Below are positions 1-11,482 of a stretch of 64,000 nt of DNA, piece by piece. The DNA comes from Hemerocallis citrina (Eukaryota > Streptophyta > Magnoliopsida > Asparagales > Asphodelaceae), in contig CM030368.1 in NCBI GenBank assembly GCA_017893485.1, positions 106,213,549 through 106,277,548 on the forward strand, read 5' to 3'. The first letter of the stretch is position 1, and the number at the start of each line of letters is the position of its first letter. The translations under genes were made by a program, and so were the position numbers. Under the pieces are notes generated by a model that was not told the origin of the DNA, ran no database searches, and saw only the letters and a list, made by a program, of their open reading frames with translations.

Positions 1-1620
1 TGGTATGAGCTGTATATTCTGTTTTCTAATTTATAGGAACAGATTCCCTCAAATCTCTCCTCTCCTTAATCTTCTCATCAATCACTTGTACCCTTCTATA
101 CGAAGCTAATGTATATATAAAGAGAAAAACACTAAAAAAATGAATAATAAGAAAATATAATTTTTCCCAAATTTGATTTCAATATCATAACCATACATAA
201 ATTTGATCTAGGAATGCTAAAGCATTTTCCTATTAGAGTGAGCTACTTTAGTTTCCCTGAAAACTAATTTCCAACCTAGATATACATACTGTTTCTAAGT
301 TTAGCATGCGAAGGCCCTTACAAATTGATGTTTATATGCACTACAATTCCTTGAACTTCTTGGATGCCATTGCTTGTTTAGATTCAAGTTCCAGAAATGG
401 TGTGCAAAGAAGGCAAAACTTGAAATAAATATGTATGGTGCTAATGCATGTTAAATCTTTGTATTTCTAAATAGAAGTTTTCACCTAACTAGATCACTAC
501 ATGTAACGACAGGTAATGCCGTACTTTTTCTTGTAAGTGTAGGGGTGCTAAGTGTCAAAATTAAAAAAATTGTAATTCGAAGGAGATATCTTTGACTTAC
601 CCTTTCATATAGTGCATGAATACTGTTATGCCTTTCATGAATTGTGTTCAGGTTAAATTTTGGGGAGATCTGGATTGGGCTATTTTTATTAGGATGTGCG
701 GTGTATGATTACGTTTATCAAATAAAGAACTTTATCCCGTACATCTTCCCACAATCCGTCCTTCCTACTTCTGGGCTTTGGTTGTGATGGCACCTTCACT
801 CCTTCAAGCAAGTACATGAAGTTTGAAGGCCGAGATCATTATGAAGCATGCATTGTTACTCTTGTTGTTTCCATCTGTCAACTAAATTCTTTAGTGATTC
901 CATTTTTATTTGGTACAGGAGGATCGATCAGAGTTAGAAAATGTATATATCCCCTTCCTTACTCTCGCCTCAGAAAACAATAATGACTTCAAAGTCTATT
1001 ATTAATTAATTATCCAACTTATGGAATAATGTTCAATATACAGTTTACTTTTATGCCTGGTATACACGCGGTATTTTGGTGTACTGTTCCAAAATCAGCT
1101 TTGTAAGTCTATGTTCGTGTTGCTTCAGCCATTGTTGAACATGCAGACCTCGATCAGGACTTGGTGAATGTTATAAATTGACATGGTAGACTTCTTGGAT
1201 ATTCAGGATTCAAATCAACTATAATTTTTTTCTTTTATTTTCTCATGTTATGGTTATTTTGTTAATTTTTAGACGTTAGCATTTTTTTTGCCCACGGTTG
1301 TAGGATGAAGCAATTATAAACATAACTGAGTCAGTATATATTGCATATAGCTAGCAATAGTTGTTTTTGCTATAAGTTAACGGTAATCATGTTTTTGTTT
1401 TATGTTAACCTCGATGACGGTTATAAACATAGAACAATATGAAATAGTACTCTACAATTTCATAACATAGTATCATATCAATAAGATATGTACTGAAATT
1501 CAATAACATGTATTAAAATTCAACATATAAATATAGCGAGGTTTAATCATTTAAGTATTGAAAAATTTAGAAGTAAATATCCAATTAGTTATCAGTAAAC
1601 ATCAGTTTTTCAACAAAGAG
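1..1620. other. AT-rich stretch with no recognisable gene
   Basis: I see no open frame of useful length, no repeat partner elsewhere in the window and no domain match on either strand. It is probably old decayed intergenic DNA to the left of the nested retroelements. Confidence 0.5.
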
Positions 1621-2154
1621 TGACTTGGAACGAGGCGGTAAGGAACGTGCCTTGTGAATGAGGAGATGATGCAGCTTTGAACGAAGGGCTGGGTAGCGGG
1701 TCAGATCTGAAGCTGCAGTGACCCACAAGACTGGTTAAGAGACCTGGGTATTTGGAGAGAGATGTGTAGGCACGGGTGATGCACGTATAAGTGTGGGAAG
1801 TCAGGCAGTTAGTTAGTTAGGAATTCTGTAAGGAAGGAGGCCACCTCGACAATTAACTAATTCATTAACATAATTAGTATAAATAAGTGGCTATTGTAAT
1901 AGAGCAATCTAAGAAATGGTGAGCTAGATCTCTTGTATTTTTCTTATTCCTCCTTCCCCATCTTCATCTTCTTCAACCCCAGAGCTTCCTTGTTCTTAAA
2001 CGATCTCTAGTTCTCCTAGTTCTCTTAGTCTACTCTTTGTAATTCTTGTTGAGTATTTCAATATACTGATAGTTAGCTGAACTGAGTGGACAGTTGCCTG
2101 AGTTCTTGATTCATTACTGTGACTCGAGTTCTTGACCGTTCTTGAGTTGTATCA
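1621..2154 (+). repeat. Putative 5' LTR of outer Ty3/gypsy element G1
   Basis: The stretch lies directly upstream of a primer-site-like sequence and a gag reading frame, holds a TATA box and ends in a pyrimidine-rich leader, as plant LTRs do. It has no second copy in the window because the 3' half of the element is missing. The end is fixed to within a few bases by the primer site; the start at a TG is a guess. Confidence 0.5.
1878..1885 (+). promoter_or_regulatory. TATA box of the G1 LTR
   Basis: TATAAATA lies about 270 bp before the LTR end, the expected place for the U3/R promoter. No other support. Confidence 0.4.
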
Positions 2155-2155
2155 T

Positions 2156-2170
2156 TGGTGCTTTCATTGA
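2156..2170 (+). other. Putative primer-binding site of G1
   Basis: TGGTGCTTTCATTGA follows the LTR end at once. I recall the same sequence after the LTR of many plant Ty3/gypsy elements. I did not assign the tRNA. Confidence 0.5.
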
Positions 2171-2176
2171 TTTAAG

Positions 2177-2511
2177 CTCTCTAATGTGGACGGCACAAGG
2201 TATCGGAGCTTGGAGGAGGCCATCTCAGTGTTAAAGGAGGTTTCCAAGAAGCACGGAGATCAATAGCAGCTGCAATCTACTCAGTTGTTGCAGTTGATGA
2301 TCACCAGGTAATATTGTCGGAGCTAGTGAATAAATTGACATTAGATGATGGGAAATTAGATTACCAATTGAATCAATCAAGAAATCCGAATAATGGTGAA
2401 TCATCATATATGGTAAGATCTCTAAATCCTTGTAATTCAAGTACTGCTAAAACTCCTAGATTGAATTTTCCCAGGATTTCCAAGGTCTGAGAGAGCCCAG
2501 GCGCGGGCGCG

Positions 2512-2542
<31 letters not shown>

Positions 2543-2625
2543 CGATTGGTTGGTTATTCAAAGCCAACTAAATTTTAGATTATCATCACACCCCTGGGGA
2601 TCAAATGGGGGGGGGGTTGGTGGTA

Positions 2626-2659
<34 letters not shown>

Positions 2660-3385
2660 TTGGTTGGTTATTCAAAGCCAACCAAATTTTAGATTATCAT
2701 CACACCCCTGGGGATCAAATATTGGCCATAGCATCTTTTCATATGAATGGGAGAGCATTATCTTGGTTTCAATGGACGCATGAGAATGGGATATTTACTA
2801 GCTAGGAAGTGTTTGTGCATGCGTTGGAGCCTTGTGCAAATTGTTGCAGACATGGTCCTTATCATATTATCATGAGGAATTTGAGAGATTAGTCAATAAA
2901 ATCAAGGGATTTAGTGAATCTTGTCTGTTAAGTTGTTATGTGTGGGGATTGAAGCCTGACATCAAAAGAGAGGTGATAACTCATCAGCCTTAATCAATGT
3001 CTCAAGTTATGGGTTTAGCTCCACTACAGAAGGAGAAGTTTATTGATAATAGAAAGTTTGGCTACAGGATTGCACCCTATAAATCACATTGGTCAACATC
3101 TTCTACCATACTACCTCCACTGCTTCCTAGTCCCTCTTTGTCAAGCCCCGCGTCTTCACATAGTCATCAGCATGTACAAAAGTACCCTATAAGTAAAATA
3201 TTGAGTCCTGAGTTGGCTTTGAGAAAAGAAAAAGAGCTATGCTTCAAATGTGATGAAAATTTTATATATGATCATGTGTGCAAAGGAAAAAAAATCTTGC
3301 TGCTGTTGGTGGATAAGCATGATCAGCCTATTGACGCTGAGGAGGAATTACATGCACATATACAAAATGATCATGATAAAGAGGG
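2177..3385 (+). pseudogene. gag: Gag of Ty3/gypsy element G1 (decayed, interrupted)
   Basis: Gag is the structural protein that packages retroelement RNA. The N-terminus (DGTRYRSLEEAISVLKE) follows the primer site. The core gag motif is at about 2730-2803 (IASFHMNGRALSWFQW), a typical plant gypsy pattern. The zinc-knuckle-like motif CFKCDENFIYDHVC lies near 3241-3282. Stops and frame changes run throughout, and a 114-bp duplication with two poly-G runs sits in the first half. The reading frame is cut at 3385 by the copia element; protease resumes after 9138. It cannot make a working protein as it stands. Confidence 0.8.
2513..2720. repeat. Two poly-G runs with a 63-bp direct duplication
   Basis: G runs of about 30 (2513-2542) and 33 (2626-2658) are each followed by a nearly identical stretch (2544-2606 and 2658-2720; one C/T difference seen) of gag sequence. 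The period is 114 bp. Long homopolymers of this kind can be real slippage or an assembly artefact. Confidence 0.85.
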
Positions 3386-4120
3386 TGTTGGGATTGGGGT
3401 GTTAACGAACGCCCGTCGTCGCAGCGGAACTAAATAAAGCAATGAGAAAGTCGAAATAGATGAGACGAATCAATTGAACAAGCAAGTAGATCCACCAATC
3501 CAACACAAACACAACGAGGAATTATCCCGGTTAGCTTTTGCATAATCCGGGAGGAAATATAGGGAGATTTGATATTCAACTAGAAGAGATTACAAGGGGT
3601 TATTGATTCACTCAATACAAAGAATTAAACTCACTCACCAAGAACTATCTCTCTCTCGAGCCTCTCTTTGCAACGGAAAAAATAATCTATGAAGTACTCT
3701 ACTCTCATATTGGAGGAGTTTACAATATATATAGAAGAATAGAGAGAAACCTATGTGTAATATTGATTCTCAGTTGTCTGATAAAACCTGAAAAAGAAGT
3801 AACTGAATAGGAGCCGTACGATCTAACTTATAGTAGAAGATTGGGCTGAAACTACCTAACAAATCGAGGCCCAAAACAAACACAGCGCCGCGGTCGGTTG
3901 ACCGTCCAACAAGACCGGTCGACTGTCCCTCTCTCAGAAAATCCCTGTACTACGAGCGGTCGGGGTGTGCGGTCGACTGTTTCCAAGACTGGTCGACTGC
4001 CCCTTCTCTAGCTGCTGTTGTTGCTTTTTTCTCTTCTACTCACTTTGACGCTTCGACCTCCGTGCTTTAGCTTACCTTCTTATAATCTGAACCACGAATA
4101 TTTAAGACACATTCCTAACA
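3386..4120 (-). repeat. 3' LTR of the copia element
   Basis: Matches 8402-9137 along its whole length with scattered substitutions; in element orientation it starts TGTTAGG and ends CAACA. The end distal to the element boundary carries paired GTCGAC motifs (3895-3999). Confidence 0.92.
3895..3999. repeat. Paired GTCGAC-type motifs in copia LTR (left)
   Basis: Motifs start at 3895 (CGGTTGACCG) and 3916 (CGGTCGACTG), and at 3970 and 3990. Spacing within the pairs is 21 and 20 nt. The same pairs recur in the other LTR. Confidence 0.75.
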
Positions 4121-4291
4121 AACTCCATCTTGGATTGCATACGAGTGTTATCACATGATGTGATTGTGATTATTCATCTCCAAACTCTAATGAACTCCAC
4201 TTGCAGAAATACTTAGAACAATAGCTTCTTCTTCTAGTTGAATTGATCTCTACCCAATCTCACCAATTTCAGTATACCCCTTCAAGGGTAC
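4121..4291 (-). other. Remnant of copia interior next to 3' LTR
   Basis: About 170 bp between the 3' LTR and the nested family-B LTR. A purine-rich stretch (minus-strand CCAAGATGGAGTT) abuts the LTR and is the likely polypurine tract. No RT or RNase H coding is seen. Confidence 0.5.
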
Positions 4292-5554
4292 TGTAACGCC
4301 CCGAATCCCAAATCACTGAATTCGAGATGTTCTTCAGGATCTTTTCGCTTTTCTCGAGTACAATTTTACAAGGAAATTTAAAACTTTTCTTTTACATCAG
4401 AGTTTACAACACATTACATTTGATTTTACACAGCGGAAGCAAAATATACAACATTTACATAAATGAACAACTGCATGATAAACTCTTTATGCATCCATTC
4501 CTCCTTACATGTAATTTATCCTGCATACAATACTGTGGGTACGTCAGTTTATTCAACCGACGATAATTATACATGGCTATCCTCTCTATGCCAGAAACAG
4601 TATAATGAATCTCATTTCTTACAAATCACAAACTTGTTCAACATAAGCATGCAAATAAGAGGGAACTTTTAGAGATGTCGTGTCGTGATTGTGCACTTAA
4701 TCCTTAATGCAACTTATTTAATTAACACATGACACTAATGCACACTTGTTCGAATTCTATGCATCCCATACTACATAGGTTCGAGGGCAAGCCTCTTAAT
4801 CGTTCTTCATTTTTGTAGGGTTCAATCCCCCGCCATGACTTACTCTACTTCTGTAATTCCAATGAGTATCTTAGATGATTCTATGAGTACAAGCATGTAT
4901 CCTGACCCCTGGAGTAGAATTTCGTGCCATGTCTTGACTCGTCAAGCAGGCATTCTGCGACAATTCAGCCTCCTCCCTGAACACACTCCTCTTGCAGTCA
5001 CCAAAGCATCCCACAAGCGTGACTAGAGTCCGATCATTACTGAGTTGTGCCCGCGCCATGTCTTGACGCATCAAGCATGCATTCTGCGGCTCACACACCC
5101 GCACCGTACCCTAGCTCTCATACCCATGTTTTTCTCTCACCTTCATCACCTCCACACTATGTATTTAAGTTACATTAGAATCGTGAATAAAAATCAAGCT
5201 CTAGAGTTAGCCTCTCCATCAACCGGACTTATCATTTCATTTCACTTGACCAACCTGGTCTATTTCTCAATTCATTTCATTTCACTGCCGGGGAGACTTA
5301 GCTACTCCTTCGTTCAATTTCAAATTCACAATACCCAATTGAGCATCATCAGCTCGTAATTCATTTTAGAGTCTCACAGACTTTCTTACCATGATTTAGC
5401 CTTTCATAATTATTCATTTAGTTCTCAATTCTCATGTATGATTCCTTTCACATAATTCATACAGCCATAACCAGAATCCATCGATAAAAGCATAAAGTTC
5501 ACCATTACCAACAGTAAAATAACATGAATCAAATTATCGAAGGTCCACTCTGTA

Positions 5555-6315
5555 CAGTCGACTTGGAAGAACACCAGTCGACTTATACAGTCACATACAA
5601 ATTCCTCATAAAAGCTCGGGATAGTCGACTGTTGCACTCAACCAGTCGCCTGTCCCGCAACCGTTCATATTCACAATATTATCCACATAACAGTCGACTG
5701 TTCAGTAATCAGTCGTCTGTCCTGGAGATTTCAAACAACATAATTTCTAAGTCCAGATCAGTCGACTTGCTACACGCATTCGGTCGACTGGACAGATCCA
5801 TTTTCAATTAGGGAATTTATTTACAGTTCTTACGCGTGCTTGCATCATGATATCAATTAACAGTATACATCAATTCATGTTTCATAAACAAAGTTTCTTC
5901 TTGTTCAGTAGCATTTACAGCATAATTTTCCCAGTTATTAACATGCTCTTTTAGAGAAACTACTCTAAACATGTATTCGCATTGCTCATACTTTCTTACA
6001 ATAATGAAGGTACAAATCTCAAGTCATCAAAATGGGTCTACGTAAATAGAATGTCTTTATTCAGGGAACTTTCAACAGTCGTATACAGAATGAAGCACCA
6101 GTCGACTTAACACCAAGTCAGTCGACTGCGCTGACAAATTCAGATATTTATCACTATTGGTTCTTTTCATTTATTTACCTTCCCTCCATCATATGTGTCA
6201 TAGGGAGAAATATACATTTAATAATCATGCCATCATGTCTATTGCCCACATTTTATCAACACATTTCAAAAGCAATGTCTCGTACCAGTCGGCTGGCTCA
6301 TGTGGCAGTCGACTG
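5555..6315. repeat. Cluster of paired CAGTCGACTG-type motifs
   Basis: About 13 copies or near copies of CAGTCGACTG. Starts: 5555/5575, 5622/5643, 5691/5710, 5759/5781, 6076/6099/6119, 6286/6306. Neighbours in a pair are 19-23 nt apart. The related copy at 26655-29923 shows no such cluster by eye. Confidence 0.85.
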
Positions 6316-6640
6316 TACCGTCAGTCTTGTCTTAAATTTAATAGCATGTTCAAGCAATTTCTACCGCATTCAATTCACTTTTCGCAACATAGTATCAATC
6401 ATGACAATTATAGTATTATTCCTACGTTAGAAGTCCTGAGAAACACCCACCTTTTATGAAGAAAAATAACGAAATCCCGCAAGTCCTTCAATATAGCGCA
6501 GCACTTCTTGTTCCTTTGCTCCACACCGGCTCCTCAGCTAATGCTGCTTGCCTCCACAGAAAAGCTCCCACACAACTCACAGATACTCTCTATAATCTCA
6601 GGAAATTTTAAGTGTAAAAGAGATAGGGAAAGTAGGGGGG

Positions 6641-6648
6641 TATTTATA
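6641..6648 (-). promoter_or_regulatory. TATA box of family-B LTR copy 1
   Basis: Minus-strand TATAAATA followed directly by a run of C, the same arrangement as in copy 2 and in the Tat element. It implies a U3 of about 490 bp and a very long R-U5. Confidence 0.5.
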
Positions 6649-7223
6649 CTAGAAGATAAATAGGATGAAGGGTTGAGATTTATTAGGGAGTTGGAGGATT
6701 TAGGGCTGAGATTGATTTGGGGGTTGTAATAACTACCCACAACTCAGGATAACTACCCATGATCTAAGCCCACACACCCACAATCCGGTCAAGAAATGTG
6801 CTCATTGCACGTGTACATAAAGTGCACGTGTACACACAAAAACCCCACTATTCCTACTCACAATCCGGCCAAAGAAAAAGTGTTCAATGCTCGTGCATGC
6901 TGAATGCACGTGCATGCTCACCCACCAATAATAGTTGTACCAAGATATAATGTATAAGAAGTGTTACACAAAAATAGGCTTAAATTCATTTGGGCACAAT
7001 AAAAAGAAAATAAATAAAGCGACATTGGGTTTCAAGGAAAAATATACTCATAGGAGAAAATATTAGTCAACATGCTATACCAGCACACCATATGAATAAA
7101 CAAATAATCTTTAAATAAAAGATCGGGGTATTACAGGTACACCTCCATAGATGTACTCATGGAGTTGCCAACCTCCGCACGAACTTTACCTACCCTTAGG
7201 CATTTTCCACCTTTCGATAATAT

Positions 7224-8381
7224 TCAAACGTCATAGTCTGGCTTCGATGATGTGGTTGATACAGACAGCACTCCACCTAGAGCTATGTATCTGCAACCCC
7301 GTGCATCAAGAGTTCCCAAAGAAATCAGATTTCGTTTCAGTAAAGGAATATGCAAAACATCATTTAAAGTGAATATATTTAGACCTGGCATCTTCAAATC
7401 AACTATCCCCTCACCTGCTACTTCACAAATCTCTCCAGTTTCCGTTCTCACACAACGTCCTGTAGTAGAGTTATAAGTAGAGAACAACTCTCTCTCGAAG
7501 CAAATATGAGAAGAACTCCCTGAGTCAAGAAACCAACTAGAATTCACTTCTAAATAATTTGAAATAAGAAGACTCGAATCACCTGAATAAAAGACACTAA
7601 CCACATTAGCGACTGAATTCTCATTCTTGGCGCTCTTCTGATTATGAAATTTCCAACAGTCTTTCTTGATATGCCCTGGCCTCTTGCAATATCAGCAATG
7701 GATCGAATCCTTTTGCATAGCACTTTGTTTTCCCCCTGAAGGACCATCCACTGGTAGACAACTTGTGGGAATAGACGATGATTTATGTGTCTTCTTCCTA
7801 AGTTGATTTTCCTTCAATGCTTTGATTACACCAACTAACGAAATACTCTCCTTGGCAGATCTTCTGTGTAGCGTGGTAGTGATCAAAACCTCGTATGAAT
7901 CTAGCAGTGAATATATCAGATTGAAAGCTTTATCTTCCTTACACACATCTGCGTTGATTGCCCAAAGTTTAGATAATACCTTATTGAATTCTGTAATGTG
8001 GTACTGGAGATTGGTACCTTCCTTCATAGATAAACGGAATAACTTCCTCTTCCAATGCATCCGATCTAATAACGACGAACCAGAGTAGTCAGCTATGAGT
8101 TTTTCCTACAAACTCGCCGCATCAGTTTCTTCAAGAAATCTATACTTGACCTTGTCTGCCAATGATAGTCGGATCAGACTTATGGATCTTTCACGAATAT
8201 CTTTCCAAACATCCTCCTTCACATCGGACGGTCTTTCTTTCTTCTTAACAGCTAACTGTAAACATTCTTGAACAAGGACATCATAAATGTCAACCTTCCA
8301 AAGATTGAAATTGATCTTTCCATCGAACTGCTTGATCTTCAAAATATTGTGCTCTGTCATCTTAACCAAGGAACTCGGCAA
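7224..8381 (-). pseudogene. gag: Gag-protease polyprotein of the copia element
   Basis: A single minus-strand frame runs from the ATG at 8381, just after the primer site, to 7224 with only two internal stops. Both stand where copia gags usually have Trp (TGG to TAG near 8110 and TGG to TGA near 7700). The order is typical: an N-terminal gag start (KIKQFDGKINFNLWKVDIYD), the core around WKRKLFRLSMKEGTNLQYHI, a zinc knuckle of the form Cx2Cx4Hx4C at about 7655-7697, then the aspartic protease with active-site DSGSSSH near 7520. A pre-integrase-like segment (VLHIPLLKRNLISLG) follows. The frame ends where pol should begin; integrase and RT are deleted. Confidence 0.88.
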
Positions 8382-8387
8382 CCTGAA

Positions 8388-8399
8388 GCTCTGATACCA
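8388..8399 (-). other. Primer-binding site of the copia element
   Basis: Minus-strand TGGTATCAGAGC, complementary to the 3' end of initiator tRNA-Met, two bases inside the 5' LTR. This is the usual primer site of plant copia elements. Confidence 0.9.
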
Positions 8400-8401
8400 A
8401 T

Positions 8402-9137
8402 TGTTGAGATTGGGGCGTCAACGAACGCCCGTTGTCGCAGCGGAACTAAATAAAGCAATGAGAAAGTCGAAGTAGATAAGACGAATCAATTGAGCAAGCA
8501 AGTAGATCCACCAAAGCAACACAAACACAATAAGGATTTGTCACGGTTAGGTTTTGCTTAATTCGGGGGAAAATATAGGGATATCTGATATTCAACTAGA
8601 AGAGATTACAAGGAGATATTGATTCACTCAATACAAGGAATTAAACTCACTCACCAAGAACTTTCTCTCTCTCGAGCCTCTCTTTACAATGGAGAAAATA
8701 ATCTATGAAGTACTCTACTCTCATAATGAAGGAGTTTACAATATATATAGAAGAATAGAGAGAAACCTAGGTCTAATCTTGATTCTCAGTTGTCCGATAA
8801 AACCTGGAAAAGAAGTAACTGAATAGGAGTCGTACGATCTAACTTGGAGTTGAAGATTGGGCTGAAATGACCTAACTAATCGAGGCCCAAAACAAACACA
8901 GTGCCGCAGTCGGTCGATCATCCAACAAGATCGGTTGACCGTCTCTCTCTTAGAAAATCCCTGTACTACGAGCAGTCGGGGTGTGCGGTCGACTGTCTCC
9001 AAGACCGGTCGACCGACCCCTTCTCTAGCTGCTGTTGTTGCTGTTTTCTCTTCTACTCACTTCTACGCTTCGACCTCCGTGCTTCATCTTACCTTCTTCA
9101 AATCTGAACCACGAGTATTCAAGACACATTCTTAACA
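8402..9137 (-). repeat. 5' LTR of the copia element
   Basis: Partner of 3386-4120. In element orientation it starts TGTTAAGAATG and ends CTCAACA. It carries the same paired GTCGAC motifs, starting at 8911/8932 and 8986/9006. Confidence 0.92.
8911..9015. repeat. Paired GTCGAC-type motifs in copia LTR (right)
   Basis: Starts at 8911 and 8932 (21 apart), 8986 and 9006 (20 apart). Some copies have diverged from the left LTR but the spacing is kept. Confidence 0.7.
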
Positions 9138-9142
9138 GAGGG

Positions 9143-9475
9143 TATTACTGAGATATCTTAATCAAGCTTTAGCTGGGCACTCTTCCTTGCAAACATTAAG
9201 CGTTCCAGGGATACTAGGGAATACAATTGTCCAAATCCTCATTGATAATGAAAGTACTAATAATTTCATTTAGGATTGGTTGGTGAGGTATTTGCAATTA
9301 CCAGTTCAATCTACTTCAAATTTTAGTGTCACGGTTGTAAATGGAGCAACTATGAGATGTGAGAGCATATGTAAGTCAATTCTAGTTAAGATACAAGGGC
9401 ATACATTCATCATTGACTTCTCTGTGTTGGAATTACAAGGTACTGAGGTTGTGTTGGGGGTGTAGTGTTTGAAAT
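9143..9475 (+). pseudogene. pol: Protease region of G1
   Basis: Translation shows a retroviral-type aspartic protease: QILIDNESTNNFI at about 9233-9272, where plant gypsy elements have D(S/N)GA/S, followed by the usual LPV, NG and VLELQGTEVVLG segments. A TAG follows NNFI and the active-site Gly is replaced by Glu (DNES), so the enzyme is dead. It joins the gag of 2177-3385 across the copia insertion. Confidence 0.75.
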
Positions 9476-9916
9476 TGTTAGGTCCAATAAATTTTGATTA
9501 GTCCAAAATGACCATGACATTCAACTTTAACAACAAGCTAGTTATTCTACAAGGAGGGAGTGGTGGTGAACCTGCATAGTTGTAATTGCATTAGCTGAGA
9601 AAGGATATGGCTACTGTTACCTGCATATTTGGCTGAGGTATTGTGCAGGTATGATAGTGTATTCAAAGAACCATCACGACTGCCATCTTCAACGCCATAT
9701 GATCATCATCTTCATTTAATTCTTGGAGCTAGACTTACAAATGTCAAACCATACAAATATCCTCATTTTCAGGAAAAAGAGATTGAAAAACATGTTTCTC
9801 AAATGCTCAAGGAGGGGATTATCAGACATAGTCATAGTCCATTCTCTTCACCAGTGCTCTTAGTAAAAAAGAATGATGGAAGTTAGAGATTTTGTATGGA
9901 TTACAGGGCATTAAAC
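9476..9916 (+). pseudogene. pol: RT N-terminal part of G1
   Basis: The polymerase N-terminus is clear: YDHHLHLILGARLTNVKPY, then EKEIEKHVSQMLKEGIIR and SPFSSPVLLVKKNDGS, then a stop where Trp is expected (KKNDGS-stop-RFCMDYRALN). The frame is cut after RALN by the solo copia LTR and resumes at 11483. Confidence 0.85.
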
Positions 9917-10182
9917 TGTTAGGTTTCGAAGTCTATCACAAAGTAAATAGGCAGTAGAAATAACTAAATAAAAAATTTCGAAATCCAGCCATGGATCCAT
10001 GCAAAAACCATAAAATGTGTTAGGAGTTTTTACCTTAACGATGAAACTTTTCTCTCCACAATCTGCCAATCACGAGCAATACAATGTTGCGGTGCCTCTA
10101 CGGTTGTCCGCACGAACGAATAACAAAATCAGGCTATCCTTCACACTGGGGTACTAGCTGCACGAAGACGATGTTCCTCTTG

Positions 10183-10240
<58 letters not shown>

Positions 10241-11477
10241 TTCTTTGATGGCTAGAGTTTTTCCTTGTCACCTTCCCATAGATACATATCATATATATAT
10301 AGCAGGAAATCCATCCTAAGAAAGTAGTGAGGCTGTCGGGCTCACAATCTAACCTATGTCAGATTCACATGTGGGTCTTCTAATTTTAGTTCTCCCATTT
10401 AATCTTATTAATTGTCCAACCAATGTTGGGAGTTCAAGTCTTACTTGGATTCCTAATTAAATTCATCTTATGAATTTAAATCCTAATTTTGATCCATTCT
10501 AAATGTGTGACCCTGTAGATTCCTATTACGTTGATAGTAATACTAAAATCATATTTTAGTGTTACAAACTGTGAGTGATATCTAGCAATATATTACTTCT
10601 ACTCAAGTAACGAGAATGCCAGTGATTTGACATAATCTATCCGTGACCAATGTTACCATGTAGTCTAGTCATTTTGTCTAGATATCTTAATTAACCACAT
10701 GGCATGGAGCATGTCACCCTTATATAGTTCAATCTTTGGTTTCTTGATTGTCTGAGTAGACTTATTAAAACAAATGTGGTCAAGATCTAATATTGACTCA
10801 TTTGAGCACGACCATACATTTTGCAGTCTCACTCAATCAAGGGGCCCGAAGATATCGCTCCTGTTATGTAAGAGGGACAAATCCTATCTAAGTCATTCAC
10901 ATCCCTCCGCATGATTCATACTATGTCCAATAGCTGACTTTATAATCACCTTATCACAGGCGACGTTTGATGGAATTAAAACATATAACTTCTCATGTAG
11001 GAAACCGTAGTGACTTCAAGTCAAAGGACCACAAACACCATGGTAACTGTGAGAATCGCTCATGACACTCACGTAACGATCCATGCAGCATTCTCATGGT
11101 AGGTCAGTCCAGTACATTATTACTCTAATATGTACCCATGTGAAGACTTTATATCTCATATCCATGACCCGCGAGATATGGTCATCAGTCTACGCACATA
11201 CTAGTTTCTATGTATTATTGTTATCCGAATTCACAATAATACTTGACTAGGGATATTTAATAATAGTGTTCTGATTTCAACCAATAGGATCTCACAATCA
11301 AGTCATGCACTTGATATCCCAAGGTATTGAACCAACTATTCTAAGGACTTTATTATATTCATTTAATTATAATAAACAACATAATAAATAAAATGTCTCA
11401 TATATGATATAAATTTCATGATACAATATAAACTAGCAAGGTCAATATAAGGCTGCCCTCTAGGGCATACACCAACA
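9917..11477 (-). mobile_element. Solo LTR of a Ty1/copia element (1.56 kb)
   Basis: Starts TGTTAGG and ends ACCAACA with the 5-bp duplication TAAAC at 9912-9916 and 11478-11482. It lies exactly between RALN and [11 protein letters not shown] of the G1 RT. No gag, pol or second LTR is seen. In minus orientation it begins TGTTGGTGTATGCCCTAGAG, which I recall from Angela-like copia LTRs in plants; orientation and lineage rest on that. Confidence 0.85.
10192..10242. repeat. CT microsatellite
   Basis: Mostly CT repeats with a few interruptions, inside the solo copia LTR. Confidence 0.9.
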
Positions 11478-11482
11478 TAAAC

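Larger units (their letters stand above)
4292..7135 (-). mobile_element. Solo LTR, family B copy 1 (2.84 kb)
   Basis: The stretch runs from TGTAACGCC to GGGTATTACA and is flanked by the 5-bp duplication GGTAC (4287-4291, 7136-7140). It has no primer site, no gag or pol. It matches 26655-29923 and parts of 12452-24608, for example the motif GTGGGTACGTCAGTTTATTC near 4535 and 26908. A TATA box followed by a C run (minus strand, 6648) suits an LTR promoter. The size and the ends resemble the large LTRs of Tekay/Del chromoviruses; that lineage is my inference. Confidence 0.82.
3386..9137 (-). mobile_element. Ty1/copia retrotransposon, internally deleted
   Basis: Two LTRs of 735 and 736 bp bound the element, and the 5-bp target duplication GAGGG lies at 3381-3385 and 9138-9142. 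It reads on the minus strand: the primer site is next to the right LTR and gag follows leftward. Gag and protease are present, but integrase, RT and RNase H are missing; only about 230 bp of element sequence remain between the end of the protease frame and the left LTR once the nested solo LTR is removed. It is therefore non-autonomous. It inserted into the gag-protease region of G1. Confidence 0.92.

Noticed and set aside
3386..8402. CRISPR-like reading of the regularly spaced GTCGAC words
   Set aside because: The words are 10 bp, spacing alternates between about 20 and 40-300 bp, and the DNA is plant repeat. Not a CRISPR array.
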